Positions 42,180 to 49,603 of a stretch of 64,000 nucleotides of DNA are shown here, piece after piece. This DNA comes from Solirubrobacter sp963837485 (GTDB lineage Bacteria > Actinomycetota > Thermoleophilia > Solirubrobacterales > Solirubrobacteraceae). The notes under the pieces are model-generated. The model searched no databases. It was not told the DNA's origin and was given only the letters and a program-made list of their open reading frames with translations. Where the stretch lies: positions 457,997-521,996 of the forward strand of contig CAWINP010000008.1 of assembly GCA_963837485.1 (NCBI GenBank), in the 5' to 3' direction. A program made the position numbers and the translations under genes. Numbering within the stretch: the first letter of the stretch is position 1; each line of letters opens with the position of its first letter.

Positions 42180-43862
42180 ATGCGACGCTCCGCGCTCATC
42201 ACCATCGCCGTCGCGATCGCCGCCGTGGCCATCGCCGGCGTCCTCGCCAACCGCAACGGCAAGGGCGACGGCGACGGCGACAAGGGCTCGTCGGCCACCC
42301 GGCAGGCCGAGTCCGCTCCACCCGGCTCGCTCGAGCTGCGCTTCGTCGTGTCGCCCGAGAAGGAAGAGCTGCTCAAGCCGCTGATCAAGCAGTTCAACGA
42401 CGAGCGCAACGGCGTCTTCGTGCGCCTGCAGGCGCAGAACTCGGGCGACACCGAGAACGGGCTCGTCCGCGGCGCCGTCAAGCCGGACGTGTGGTCGCCC
42501 GCCGGCTCGTTCTGGGGTCGGCTCGCGAACCTGCAGGCCGACAAGCGCTACGTGGCCGACGAGAACCCGTCGATCGTGCGCACCCCGCTGGTGATCGCGA
42601 TGTGGGAGCCGATGGCGCGCGTGCTCGGCTGGCCGCGCAAGCAGATCTCCTTCGACGACATCGTCCGGCTCGCGAGCGCCCCGAACGGGTGGGCGTCGGT
42701 CGGCAAGCCGGAGTTCGGCCGCTTCAAGTACGTTCACACCAACCCCGACTCCTCGACCTCGGGCGCCGAGGCGGTGACCGGCTCCTATTACGCCGTGGTC
42801 AACCGGCGCGAAGGGCTGACCGAGGCCGACGTCAAGACGGCGGCGCCGAAGGTCAAGGAGCTCGAGCGCTCGATCGTCCATTACGGCGACTCGACGCTGT
42901 TCATCGAGGACCAGCTCTGCAAGGGCGGCCTCGCCTACGCCTCGGCGGCGGCGATGGAGGAGACGACGGTGATCGACTTCAACCGCCGGCGCTGTCAGAA
43001 CACGAAGCTCGTCGCGCTCTACCCGGTGGAGGGCTCGTTCGTCAGCGACTCGCCGTTCATGGTCCTCGATGCGCCGTGGGTCACCGGCGCCAAGCGCGAC
43101 GCCGCCGCGAAGCTGCAGCGGTTCCTGGCGGCGAAGGTGACGCCGGAGCTGGCCGGGCGCTTCGGCTTCCGCGCCGGAGACGAGGAGGCGGCGCCGGCCG
43201 GGCTGGTGAGCGAGGGCAGCGGCGCCGACCCGAAGCAGCCGCGGCGCACGCTGGTGCTGCCTGAGCCCCAGGTGCTCGACTCGGTCCTCACCACCTGGCG
43301 GCGCGACCGCAAGCCCGCGCGCGTGGAGCTGGTGCTCGACAACTCCGGCTCGATGGCGCAGGAGAACCGGCTCGAGCAGGCCAAGCAGGGCCTGCAGGAG
43401 TTCTTCAAGCAGGTCGCCCCGCAGGACGAGATCGGGCTGGCGAAGTTCTCGGCGGCGGTCAAGGAGCTGGTGCCGGCCGCGCCGTTCCGCGACAACGCGG
43501 CCGCGCTCAAGCGCGCGGTCTCCGACATCATTCCCGAGGACGACACGACGGTCTACGACGCCACCATCTTCGGAGTTGACACGATCAAGCGCATCGCCGA
43601 CGACGACCACATCAATGCCGTGGTCGTCCTCACCGACGGGCAGGACACGCGCTCGCGCAACACCCGCAGGCAGGTGCTTCAGCGGCTCGAGCAGGAGGGC
43701 CGGGCCGAGAGCGGCGGCGTGCGCGTGTTCACGATCGCCTACGGGTCCGACGCGCGCGAGGGCGAGATGAACGCGTTCGCGCAGGCATCCGGCGGCAAGG
43801 GCTTCAAGGCCTCGACGGACGACATCGTGCAGGTCTACCGCTCGATCTCCTCGTTCTTCTGA
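42180..43862 (+). CDS. extracellular substrate-binding domain fused to VWA domain
   Basis: A 560-residue exported protein. A membrane anchor (ALITIAVAIAAVAIAGVLAN) is followed by a periplasmic-binding-protein-like domain (about 55-345; LELRFVVSPEKEELLKPLIK, DVWSPAGSFWGRL, DSSTSGAEAVTGSYY) and a C-terminal von Willebrand A domain with an intact MIDAS (LVLDNSGSMAQEN, later VVLTDGQDTRS). The ligand is unknown. The gene overlaps the following membrane coiled-coil gene at TGATG, so the two are coupled. Confidence 0.85.
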   Translation: MRRSALITIAVAIAAVAIAGVLANRNGKGDGDGDKGSSATRQAESAPPGSLELRFVVSPEKEELLKPLIKQFNDERNGVFVRLQAQNSGDTENGLVRGAVKPDVWSPAGSFWGRLANLQADKRYVADENPSIVRTPLVIAMWEPMARVLGWPRKQISFDDIVRLASAPNGWASVGKPEFGRFKYVHTNPDSSTSGAEAVTGSYYAVVNRREGLTEADVKTAAPKVKELERSIVHYGDSTLFIEDQLCKGGLAYASAAAMEETTVIDFNRRRCQNTKLVALYPVEGSFVSDSPFMVLDAPWVTGAKRDAAAKLQRFLAAKVTPELAGRFGFRAGDEEAAPAGLVSEGSGADPKQPRRTLVLPEPQVLDSVLTTWRRDRKPARVELVLDNSGSMAQENRLEQAKQGLQEFFKQVAPQDEIGLAKFSAAVKELVPAAPFRDNAAALKRAVSDIIPEDDTTVYDATIFGVDTIKRIADDDHINAVVVLTDGQDTRSRNTRRQVLQRLEQEGRAESGGVRVFTIAYGSDAREGEMNAFAQASGGKGFKASTDDIVQVYRSISSFF

Positions 43863-44632
43863 TGCCGCCGCCGGTCACGCGCTCGGAACTGCGCCGGGAG
43901 CTGGCCGTCAACGCGGCGGCCAAGCCGCTGAACATCGCGGCGCCGGCCATCGTGCTCGTCGTCGGGCTGCTCCTGCACGTGCTGGCGGTCGCGATCCCGG
44001 TGGCGATCGTCGCGTACCTCGCGCTGTTCGCGCAGACGTTCTTCGACGAGAAGGAGGCCGAGAAGGTCGGCCGCGAGATCTACGGGCGGCGCGAGCCGGA
44101 GGCGCGCGCAGCACTGGACGCGTCCACGCTTGACGCCGAGATCGCCCGGCCGCTGGTGCAGGCGCGCCGGACGGCGGCGGCGATCCGCCGCGCGGTGGAG
44201 GAGTCCGACCAGTCGCTCGACGACGTGGTCGACGACGTCGACGGGCTGGTCGCGGCGATGGAGACGTCCGCGCGCCGGGCGCAGTTGATCTCGACCACGC
44301 TCGAGGGCCAGGATCTGCGGGCGCTGGAGGCGCGGATCGACCGGCTCTCGCCCGACCAGGACCCCGACGTGCAGGCGCTGGTGCGCGATCTCCAGGCACA
44401 GCGCGACTCGATCCACAGGCTGCGCGAACGGCTCGAGCGCTTCGGCGTGGGGATGGAGCGCATCTGCGCGTCGCTCGGGCTGCTGCAGACGCGCGTCGCG
44501 GAGATGAGCGCGTCCGAGGAGGCGGCGGCGCAGCGCGAGCTGGGCGCCCAGGCGCGCGAGCTCCGCGAGCGCACCGACCTGCTCGCGGAGTCGATGGCCG
44601 AGGCCTTCGACTCAGTACCGGACGGAAGCTAG
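43862..44632 (+). CDS. membrane protein with long cytoplasmic coiled coil, partner of VWA protein
   Basis: 256 residues. Two adjacent hydrophobic helices (about 24-43 and 44-62) form a hairpin in the membrane, followed by about 190 residues of heptad-rich sequence (VEESDQSLDDVVDDVDGLVA, LRALEARIDRLSPDQD, RDSIHRLRERLERFG). No enzyme motif is visible. It resembles some Toxic-anion-resistance/VWA-associated helical proteins only in layout. It is coupled to the preceding SBP-VWA gene, so a common machine is likely. It converges with truA (21-nt overlap). Confidence 0.75.
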   Translation: MPPPVTRSELRRELAVNAAAKPLNIAAPAIVLVVGLLLHVLAVAIPVAIVAYLALFAQTFFDEKEAEKVGREIYGRREPEARAALDASTLDAEIARPLVQARRTAAAIRRAVEESDQSLDDVVDDVDGLVAAMETSARRAQLISTTLEGQDLRALEARIDRLSPDQDPDVQALVRDLQAQRDSIHRLRERLERFGVGMERICASLGLLQTRVAEMSASEEAAAQRELGAQARELRERTDLLAESMAEAFDSVPDGS

Positions 44633-45301
44633 GTAGAGCCCGTGCGGCGGCGCCGTCGTGCCGGCGTCGGCGCGCGGACGTCCCGTCAGCAGCGCGGCGA
44701 AGTCCTCGCGCCGGCCCTGCGCCACCTCGAGCATCGTGCCGACCAGCACGCGGTTCATCTGGCGCATGAACGCGTCGGCCTCGATCCAGAACTCCAGCAC
44801 GTCGCCGCTGCGCTCCCAGCCGGCGCGGTAGACGGCCCGGGTGAAGCGCCGGTGGTAGGAGTCGGTCGGCGTGAACGCGGTGAAGTCGTGCGTGCCGTGC
44901 AGAGCCGTGGCGCACTCCTGCAGCGCGTCGAAGTCGAGCGGGTGCGGCCACCAGAGCGCGCGGCCGCGCTCGAACGGCGAGGGCTGGGCGCGGGCGAGGA
45001 CGCGGTAGAGGTACGTGCGCGCGACGGCGTCATGGCGGGCGTTGAACTCGCCGGCGTCCTCCGCTGAGAGCACCTTGATCTCCGGCGGCAGGACGGCGTT
45101 GACGCCGCGCAGGTTCGGGAGCGGGCCGTCGTAGGAGACGACCTGGCCGAGCGCGTGGACGCCGCGGTCGGTGCGGCCGGCCACGGTCAGGTCGACGGGC
45201 TCTCGCAGGACGGTCTCGAGCGCCTTAACCAGCTCGGCGGCCACCGTCCGCTTGCCGGGCTGCGCTGCCCAGCCCGCGAAGGGGCCGCCGTCGTACTCCA
45301 T
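44612..45301 (-). CDS. truA: tRNA pseudouridine(38-40) synthase TruA
   Basis: A 229-residue enzyme isomerising uridines 38-40 of the tRNA anticodon arm. The catalytic Asp is in VAGRTDRGVHALGQV; RTYLYRVLARAQPSPF and FMRQMNRVLVGTMLEVAQG are conserved. The ATG at 45301 starts at the EYDGGPFAGW strand, slightly later than usual. In-frame codons upstream (LSVKLV) look native, so a CTG start 18 bases earlier is possible. It is the last gene of the ribosomal cluster, with copy A of the repeated spacer element before it. Confidence 0.92.
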   Translation of the reverse strand: MEYDGGPFAGWAAQPGKRTVAAELVKALETVLREPVDLTVAGRTDRGVHALGQVVSYDGPLPNLRGVNAVLPPEIKVLSAEDAGEFNARHDAVARTYLYRVLARAQPSPFERGRALWWPHPLDFDALQECATALHGTHDFTAFTPTDSYHRRFTRAVYRAGWERSGDVLEFWIEADAFMRQMNRVLVGTMLEVAQGRREDFAALLTGRPRADAGTTAPPHGLYLASVRY

Positions 45302-45330
45302 AACGAGCTTGACGCTCAGTGCCTGGCGCC

Positions 45331-45370
45331 TTAAGGCCGGATGATCGGGATGGGGCGGAGGGGCTGCGCC
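45331..45370 (-). repeat. repeated spacer element, copy A (rplQ-truA)
   Basis: On the coding strand the spacer ends GATCATCCGGCCTTAA, preceded by the pyrimidine-rich CCCCTCCGCCCCATCCC. It differs from copies C and D at a few positions only. It lies between the rplQ stop and truA, but 29 nt before the truA ATG, unlike the other copies, which abut the start codon. Confidence 0.85.
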
Positions 45371-45727
45371 TTACACCAATTCCAGATAGACCATCTCGGT
45401 CGCGTCCGAGGAGCGCGGGCCGAGCTTGAGGATCCGGGTGTAGCCGCCCGGACGCTCCTTGTAGCGCGGGGCGATCTCCTCGAAGAGCTTGTAGATCACG
45501 CCCTTGTCGGGGTGCTGGAGGATCGAGGTCGCCCGGCGGCGCGCGTGCAGGTCGCCCTTGCGCGCGAGCGTGATCAGCTTCTCGATCTCCGGCTTGACCG
45601 CCTTGGCCTTGGCCTCGGACGTCTTGATCCGCTCGTGGTCGATGACCTCGATGCAGAGGTTCGCGAGCAGCGCCTTGCGGTGCGAGGCGTCGCGGCTGAG
45701 CTTGTGGCGGGTCTTCTGATGTCTCAT
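45371..45727 (-). CDS. rplQ: 50S ribosomal protein L17
   Basis: A 118-residue L17 of the large subunit, located near the tunnel exit. It begins MRHQKTRHKLSRDASHRKAL and contains the family's LANLCIEVIDHERIKTSEAK and RATSILQHPDKGVIYKLFEE. Length is normal. It follows rpoA with copy B of the repeated spacer element directly before its ATG. No Shine-Dalgarno sequence is present in that leader. Confidence 0.97.
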   Translation of the reverse strand: MRHQKTRHKLSRDASHRKALLANLCIEVIDHERIKTSEAKAKAVKPEIEKLITLARKGDLHARRRATSILQHPDKGVIYKLFEEIAPRYKERPGGYTRILKLGPRSSDATEMVYLELV

Positions 45728-45730
45728 GAT

Positions 45731-45774
45731 TTAAGGTCGGATGATCAGGGTGGGGTGGTGGGGATGTCCCCGCC
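45731..45774 (-). repeat. repeated spacer element, copy B (rpoA-rplQ)
   Basis: The coding strand reads CATCCCCACCACCCCACCC then TGATCATCCGACCTTAA, and the rplQ ATG follows after ATC. The whole spacer between the rpoA stop and rplQ is made of this element. The last 14 bases are identical in copies B, C and D. Confidence 0.9.
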
Positions 45775-46764
45775 TTAATCGGTCCGCAGTGTAAGGCCGC
45801 GCTGCGACAGGGTCTCGATCACCTCGTCGATCGACTTCTTGCCGAAGTTCGGGATGGCGGCGAGCTCGCCCTCCGACTTCGACACGAGGTCGCCGACCGT
45901 CTGGATGCCGGCGCGCTTGAGGCAGTTGTACGACCGGACGCCGAGCTCGAGCTCCTCGATCAGGATGTCGTCCATCGGGCCGCCGCCGCCAGGCCGGCCG
46001 CCGGGGGCCAGCACGCCGCCGCCGGCGCCGTTCTCGAGCGTCCCGAGCGGGCCGCCCGGACCCGCGCGCAGGTCCTCGATGCGGTCCTCGTCGGTGAAGA
46101 TCGACAGGCTGGAGATCAGGATCTCGGCGGCCTCGCGCAGCGCGGCCTGGGGATCGATCGAGCCGTCGGTCTCGATGTCGAGCGTCAGCTTGTCGAAGTC
46201 GGTGCGCTGGCCCACGCGCGCCTGCTCGACGCTGTAGGCGACGCGTCGCACCGGGCTGAAGATCGAGTCGATCGGGATCACGCCGATCGGCTGGTCGGGC
46301 GACTTGTTCTCCTCGGCCGGCCGGTAGCCGCGGCCGCGGCCGATCGTCAGGTACAGCTCGAGCTTGGTCTTCTTGTCGAGCGTGGCGATGTGCGCGTCCG
46401 GGTTGAGGATCTCCACGCCGCTCGGCAGGTCGATGTCGCGCGCGGTGATCTCACCGGGGCCGGTCACCACGAGCGGGGCCTCGACCTCGGTGGCGTCGGA
46501 GTGCATGCGGCAGACGATGCCCTTGAGGTTGAGGACGATGTCGGTGACATCCTCGGTGACGCCCTTGATCGTCGAGAACTCGTGCGCCACGCCCTCGATC
46601 CGGACTGAGGTCACCGCGGCGCCGGCAAGGCTGGCGAGCAGCACGCGCCGCAGCGAGTTCCCGAACGTGTAGCCGAAGCCGCGATCGAGCGGCTCGACCA
46701 CGAACTGCCCGCGGTTCTCTTCAACCGACTCGGACGTGATTCGGGGGATCTGGAAGTCGAGCAT
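45775..46764 (-). CDS. rpoA: DNA-directed RNA polymerase subunit alpha
   Basis: A 329-residue alpha subunit. The N-terminal domain (RGFGYTFGNSLRRVLLASLA, then VTSVRIEGVAHEFSTIKGV) dimerises and assembles the core enzyme. After a Gly/Pro-rich linker (GGPGGPLGTLENGAGGG...) the C-terminal domain ELGVRSYNCLKRAGIQTVGD, with FGKKSIDEVIETLSQRGL, binds UP elements and activators. Length and layout are normal for Actinobacteria, but the linker is unusually Gly-rich. A strong hairpin lies in the spacer before it. Confidence 0.97.
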   Translation of the reverse strand: MLDFQIPRITSESVEENRGQFVVEPLDRGFGYTFGNSLRRVLLASLAGAAVTSVRIEGVAHEFSTIKGVTEDVTDIVLNLKGIVCRMHSDATEVEAPLVVTGPGEITARDIDLPSGVEILNPDAHIATLDKKTKLELYLTIGRGRGYRPAEENKSPDQPIGVIPIDSIFSPVRRVAYSVEQARVGQRTDFDKLTLDIETDGSIDPQAALREAAEILISSLSIFTDEDRIEDLRAGPGGPLGTLENGAGGGVLAPGGRPGGGGPMDDILIEELELGVRSYNCLKRAGIQTVGDLVSKSEGELAAIPNFGKKSIDEVIETLSQRGLTLRTD

Positions 46765-46799
46765 CAGGGTCCTAACGTCGTTCTCTGTGTGGGAGCGGG

Positions 46800-46827
46800 C
46801 CCCGGCGCGCCGAATGCGCAGCCGGGG
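46800..46827 (-). promoter_or_regulatory. stem-loop in the rpsD-rpoA spacer
   Basis: CCCCGGC (46800-46806) pairs with GCCGGGG (46821-46827), and the inner GCGC/GCGC around CGAAT extends the stem, with one bulged A. It lies in the 79-bp leader between rpsD and rpoA, 35 nt before the rpoA ATG. It lacks a T-tract, so an RNA-processing or translational control structure is more likely than a terminator. Confidence 0.45.
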
Positions 46828-46843
46828 TTCATGTGAAGCTGGA

Positions 46844-47464
46844 TTACTTGGAATAGAGCTCGACGATGAGCTGCTCCTGCACCGGCGCGGCGATCTCCGC
46901 GCGCTCGGGCCTGCGCAGCACCTTCGCGGTGAGCTGGTCGTGGTCGGCCTGCAACCAGGCAGGGACCTGAGCGACGAGCTCGGTCGCGTCGCGGATCACC
47001 GTCTCGGCGTCAGAGCCGGGCTTGAAGGTGATCACGTCGTTCTCGCGCACCTGGTAGGACGGGATGTCCACCCGGCGCCCGTTGACGGCCCAGTGGCCGT
47101 GGCGGATGAGCTGGCGCGCCTGACGGCGCGACGCGGCGAATCCGAGGCGCACGAGCACATTGTCGAAGCGGCACTCGAGGATTCGGAGAAGGTTCTCGCC
47201 GGTGATGCCGCTCTGGCGGGACGCCTTCTCGTAGTAGTTGCGGAACTGCTTCTCCAGCACGCCGTAGTAGCGGCGGGCCTTCTGCTTCTCGCGCAACTGG
47301 ACGCGGTACTCCGACTGCTTCTGGCGCCCGCGGCCGTGATCGCCCGGCGGGTACGAGCGGCGCTCGACGCCGCACTTGTCGGTCAGGCAGCGCTCGCCCT
47401 TGAGGAACAGCTTCTGGCCCTCGCGGCGGCATTGCTTGCACTGAGGAGAGGTATCACGCGCCAT
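46844..47464 (-). CDS. rpsD: 30S ribosomal protein S4 (zinc-binding type)
   Basis: A 206-residue S4, a primary 16S rRNA binder that also regulates the alpha operon in several bacteria. It has the zinc-type N-terminus with Cys9, Cys12, Cys26 and Cys31 and the S4 RNA-binding domain LVRLGFAASRRQARQLIRHG with NGRRVDIPSYQVRENDVI. The ATG at 47464 is preceded by a 45-bp leader. Confidence 0.97.
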   Translation of the reverse strand: MARDTSPQCKQCRREGQKLFLKGERCLTDKCGVERRSYPPGDHGRGRQKQSEYRVQLREKQKARRYYGVLEKQFRNYYEKASRQSGITGENLLRILECRFDNVLVRLGFAASRRQARQLIRHGHWAVNGRRVDIPSYQVRENDVITFKPGSDAETVIRDATELVAQVPAWLQADHDQLTAKVLRRPERAEIAAPVQEQLIVELYSK

Positions 47465-47509
47465 ATCAGAGTCTGTCCGGGTGGGAGCGGTGGGTCGGGT
47501 TGATCATGG

Positions 47510-47905
47510 CTACACCCTCCGCCGCTTGCGGGGGCGGCAGCCATTGTGTGCCTGCGGGGTGACGTCCTTGACGCCGGTGACCTCGAGGCCCGCTGCCTGG
47601 AGAGAGCGGATCGCGGTCTCGCGGCCCGAGCCCGGGCCCTTCACGAAGACCTCGACCTTCTGCATGCCCTGCTCGATGCCCTTGCGCGCGGCGGCGTCAG
47701 CCGTCACCTGCGCAGCGAAGGGGGTCGACTTGCGCGAGCCCTTGAAGCCGGCGCCGCCGGCGGACTCCCACGCGATCACGTTGCCTTCGCGGTCGGTGAG
47801 CGCGACGATCGTGTTGTTGAACGAAGTCTTGATGTGCGCCTGGCCGATCGGGACGTTCTTCTTGACCTTGCGGCGGCCGCGCTGCGGGCGACGGGGAGCG
47901 GGCAC
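47510..47905 (-). CDS. rpsK: 30S ribosomal protein S11
   Basis: A 131-residue S11 of the platform of the small subunit. Sequence landmarks: GQAHIKTSFNNTIVALTDRE, AGGAGFKGSRKSTPFAAQVT and the GSGRETAIRSLQAAGLEVTG C-terminal part with the basic CRPRKRRRV end. The start is GTG, abutting the rpsM stop with no gap, implying translational coupling. Confidence 0.97.
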   Translation of the reverse strand: MPAPRRPQRGRRKVKKNVPIGQAHIKTSFNNTIVALTDREGNVIAWESAGGAGFKGSRKSTPFAAQVTADAAARKGIEQGMQKVEVFVKGPGSGRETAIRSLQAAGLEVTGVKDVTPQAHNGCRPRKRRRV

Positions 47906-48289
47906 TTACTTCTTACCTGCCTTCTTCTTGCCGGCGACCTGCATGCGCTTCGGACCCTTGCGGGTGCGCGCGTTGGTCTTCGTGTTCTGGCCTCGCACCG
48001 GCAGGCCGCGCCGGTGGCGCATGCCGCGGTAGCAGCCGATCTCCATCAGACGCTTGATGTTCTGGCTGCGCTCGCGACGCAGGTCACCCTCGACGACGTA
48101 GTCGCGGTCGATGACGTCACGCAGCTTGGAGACCTCGTCGTCCGTGAGGTCGCGGACCTTGCGGTCCTGCTCGATCCCCAGCTGGGCGAGGATCTCGTTC
48201 GACGTGGGGCGCCCGATCCCGTAGATGTAGGTCAGGCCGATCTCCACGCGCTTGTTGAGGGGGATGTTGATCCCTGCGATGCGAGCCAT
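47906..48289 (-). CDS. rpsM: 30S ribosomal protein S13
   Basis: A 127-residue S13 of the head of the small subunit, contacting 23S rRNA helix 38. It begins MARIAGINIPLNKRVEIGLT, contains the H2TH-type YIYGIGRPTSNEILAQLGI region and ends with the basic tail RGLPVRGQNTKTNARTRKGP and MQVAGKKKAGKK. It follows rpmJ by 9 bp. Confidence 0.97.
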   Translation of the reverse strand: MARIAGINIPLNKRVEIGLTYIYGIGRPTSNEILAQLGIEQDRKVRDLTDDEVSKLRDVIDRDYVVEGDLRRERSQNIKRLMEIGCYRGMRHRRGLPVRGQNTKTNARTRKGPKRMQVAGKKKAGKK

Positions 48290-48298
48290 GCGTCCGCC

Positions 48299-48412
48299 TT
48301 ACCCCTGCCGCTGCTTGTGCCGGGGGTTCTGGCAGATCACGAGCACCCGCCCGTGGCGGCGGATGATCTTGCACTTTTCACACATCGGCTTGACCGACGG
48401 TCGTACCTTCAT
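48299..48412 (-). CDS. rpmJ: 50S ribosomal protein L36 (zinc-ribbon type)
   Basis: A 37-residue zinc-ribbon protein: MKVRPSVKPMCEKCKIIRRH then GRVLVICQNPRHKQRQG. Cys11, Cys14, Cys27 and His32 coordinate zinc. It is usually preceded by infA; here the preceding 3 kb hold unrelated sequence. The leader carries a degenerate form of the repeated spacer element (CCACCCC...GGATCATCAGCC). Confidence 0.97.
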   Translation of the reverse strand: MKVRPSVKPMCEKCKIIRRHGRVLVICQNPRHKQRQG

Positions 48413-48779
48413 GATCCCTTTCGGCTGATGATCCAGACGGGGTGGCTCTGGCGACCGTGCCGGCCGCCGCTACCATGCCCCCGGAGCGGTCACACGCAGA
48501 AGCCTCCCGGCTCCGAGCGCGACAGCGCAGGATAGCAAAGCGCGCGGACGCGCCGAGCCGCGTGGGACTTGGCTTCACGCCGGTCCGTACGGGCCGGTCG
48601 CTGCGGTCCGGTACGCGGCGTCGTCGAGCGCAAACTCGGCGCGTTGCCGCTCATTTCCGGCCGATCCCGCGCGCGTCCGCCCGAGCGCACCCGCGTGAAC
48701 CTCCGCCCGCCGTCTCCGCTCGAGTCCACCCGCGCGGACCTCCGCCCGCCGCCACCGCGAACGCGATACTCGTCGCGCG
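48413..48779. other. 367-bp spacer without a gene; degenerate leader element and imperfect GC-rich repeats
   Basis: This is the region between rpmJ and the Vps62-like gene. No infA or other coding sequence is recognisable on either strand. Near rpmJ (48424-48450) the minus strand has a degenerate version of the repeated ribosomal spacer element. At about 48,690-48,765 a short imperfect direct repeat occurs (ACCCGCG-x-ACCTCCGCCCGCCG, twice). An rpmJ promoter would be expected here, but none is clear. Confidence 0.4.
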
Positions 48780-49586
48780 ATGCTCGCCGCCGCCGCGCTC
48801 GCGGCCTCCCTCGCCGCGTTCGCCCCGGTCGTCGTCCACGACGCCGACGAGCGCTACCCGCTCGCCTCGGCGGCGGGCCACGCTCCGGTCGCGCGCTCGC
48901 CGGACACCCGGCCCGCGGTCTACGCGCGCGCCGTGCCGTCCAAGCGCGGCGGCGCCTGGCTCCAGTACTGGCTGTTCTACGCCGGGCAGGACCAGGACCG
49001 GGGCATCGTGCGGACCGGGCGCCACGAGGGCGACTGGGAGCTCGCCCAGTACCGCGTCGACACCACCGGCCGGCCCGTGGAGGCCGTGTACGCCCAGCAC
49101 CGCGGTGGCGAGCGCTGTGGCTGGAGCGCCGTCGAGACCCGCGACGGCCACCCGGTCGTCTATCCGGCGCACGGCTCGCACGCCTCCTACTTCCGCCCCG
49201 GCACCCGCGATCGCCTGTGGCCGGACCCCAACGACGAGGCCGACGGCCGCGGCCCGGTGATCACGCCCGCCGTCGTGCCGGTCAGCGCGTCCGCGCCGGC
49301 CTGGATGAGGTTCCGCGGCCGCTGGGGTCACGCTCGAGCCCGCTCGTGGATCCCGGCCGAGCAGGACTCCCCACAGGGCCCCGCGTTCCAGCGCGGGCAA
49401 CGCTGGAGCGACCCCGACGCGTTCGCGTCCGCCGCCCGGCCCTGCCAGGCGAACTGCAACCGCGTCAACGCCTGCGACGCCCCGGAACGAGGCCTCACGC
49501 TCGCCGCGGCCGCCGTCCCCGCCGGCCTCCTGCTCCTGCTCCGCCGCCGCTGGACCACCACGACCGGCGAGGCTCCCGCCGGGTAG
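48780..49586 (+). CDS. secreted/anchored Vps62-like protein
   Basis: A 268-residue protein with a short signal-like start (MLAAAALAASLAAFAPVVVH). Its core, AWLQYWLFYAGQ, GRHEGDWELAQYRVDTTGRP, DGHPVVYPAHGSHASYF and RLWPDPNDEADGRGP, matches the Vps62/DUF946-type family found in fungi and bacteria, whose function is unknown. The end has a hydrophobic helix followed by Arg (GLTLAAAAVPAGLLLLLRRR), like a wall or membrane anchor. It points against the ribosomal operon and interrupts it. Confidence 0.78.
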   Translation: MLAAAALAASLAAFAPVVVHDADERYPLASAAGHAPVARSPDTRPAVYARAVPSKRGGAWLQYWLFYAGQDQDRGIVRTGRHEGDWELAQYRVDTTGRPVEAVYAQHRGGERCGWSAVETRDGHPVVYPAHGSHASYFRPGTRDRLWPDPNDEADGRGPVITPAVVPVSASAPAWMRFRGRWGHARARSWIPAEQDSPQGPAFQRGQRWSDPDAFASAARPCQANCNRVNACDAPERGLTLAAAAVPAGLLLLLRRRWTTTTGEAPAG

Positions 49587-49603
49587 CCCGCGGACCGGCG
49601 CCG

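Noticed and set aside
45331..45370. Repeated spacer element as a plus-strand ribosome-binding site
   Set aside because: Its complement contains GGAGGGGATG-like sequence, but no plausible plus-strand gene follows in any of the four spacers.
48413..48779. Missed infA
   Set aside because: No frame on either strand shows the S1-like IF1 motif (EVEGTVVEALPN-type, then GKMRxxxIRILPGD-type).
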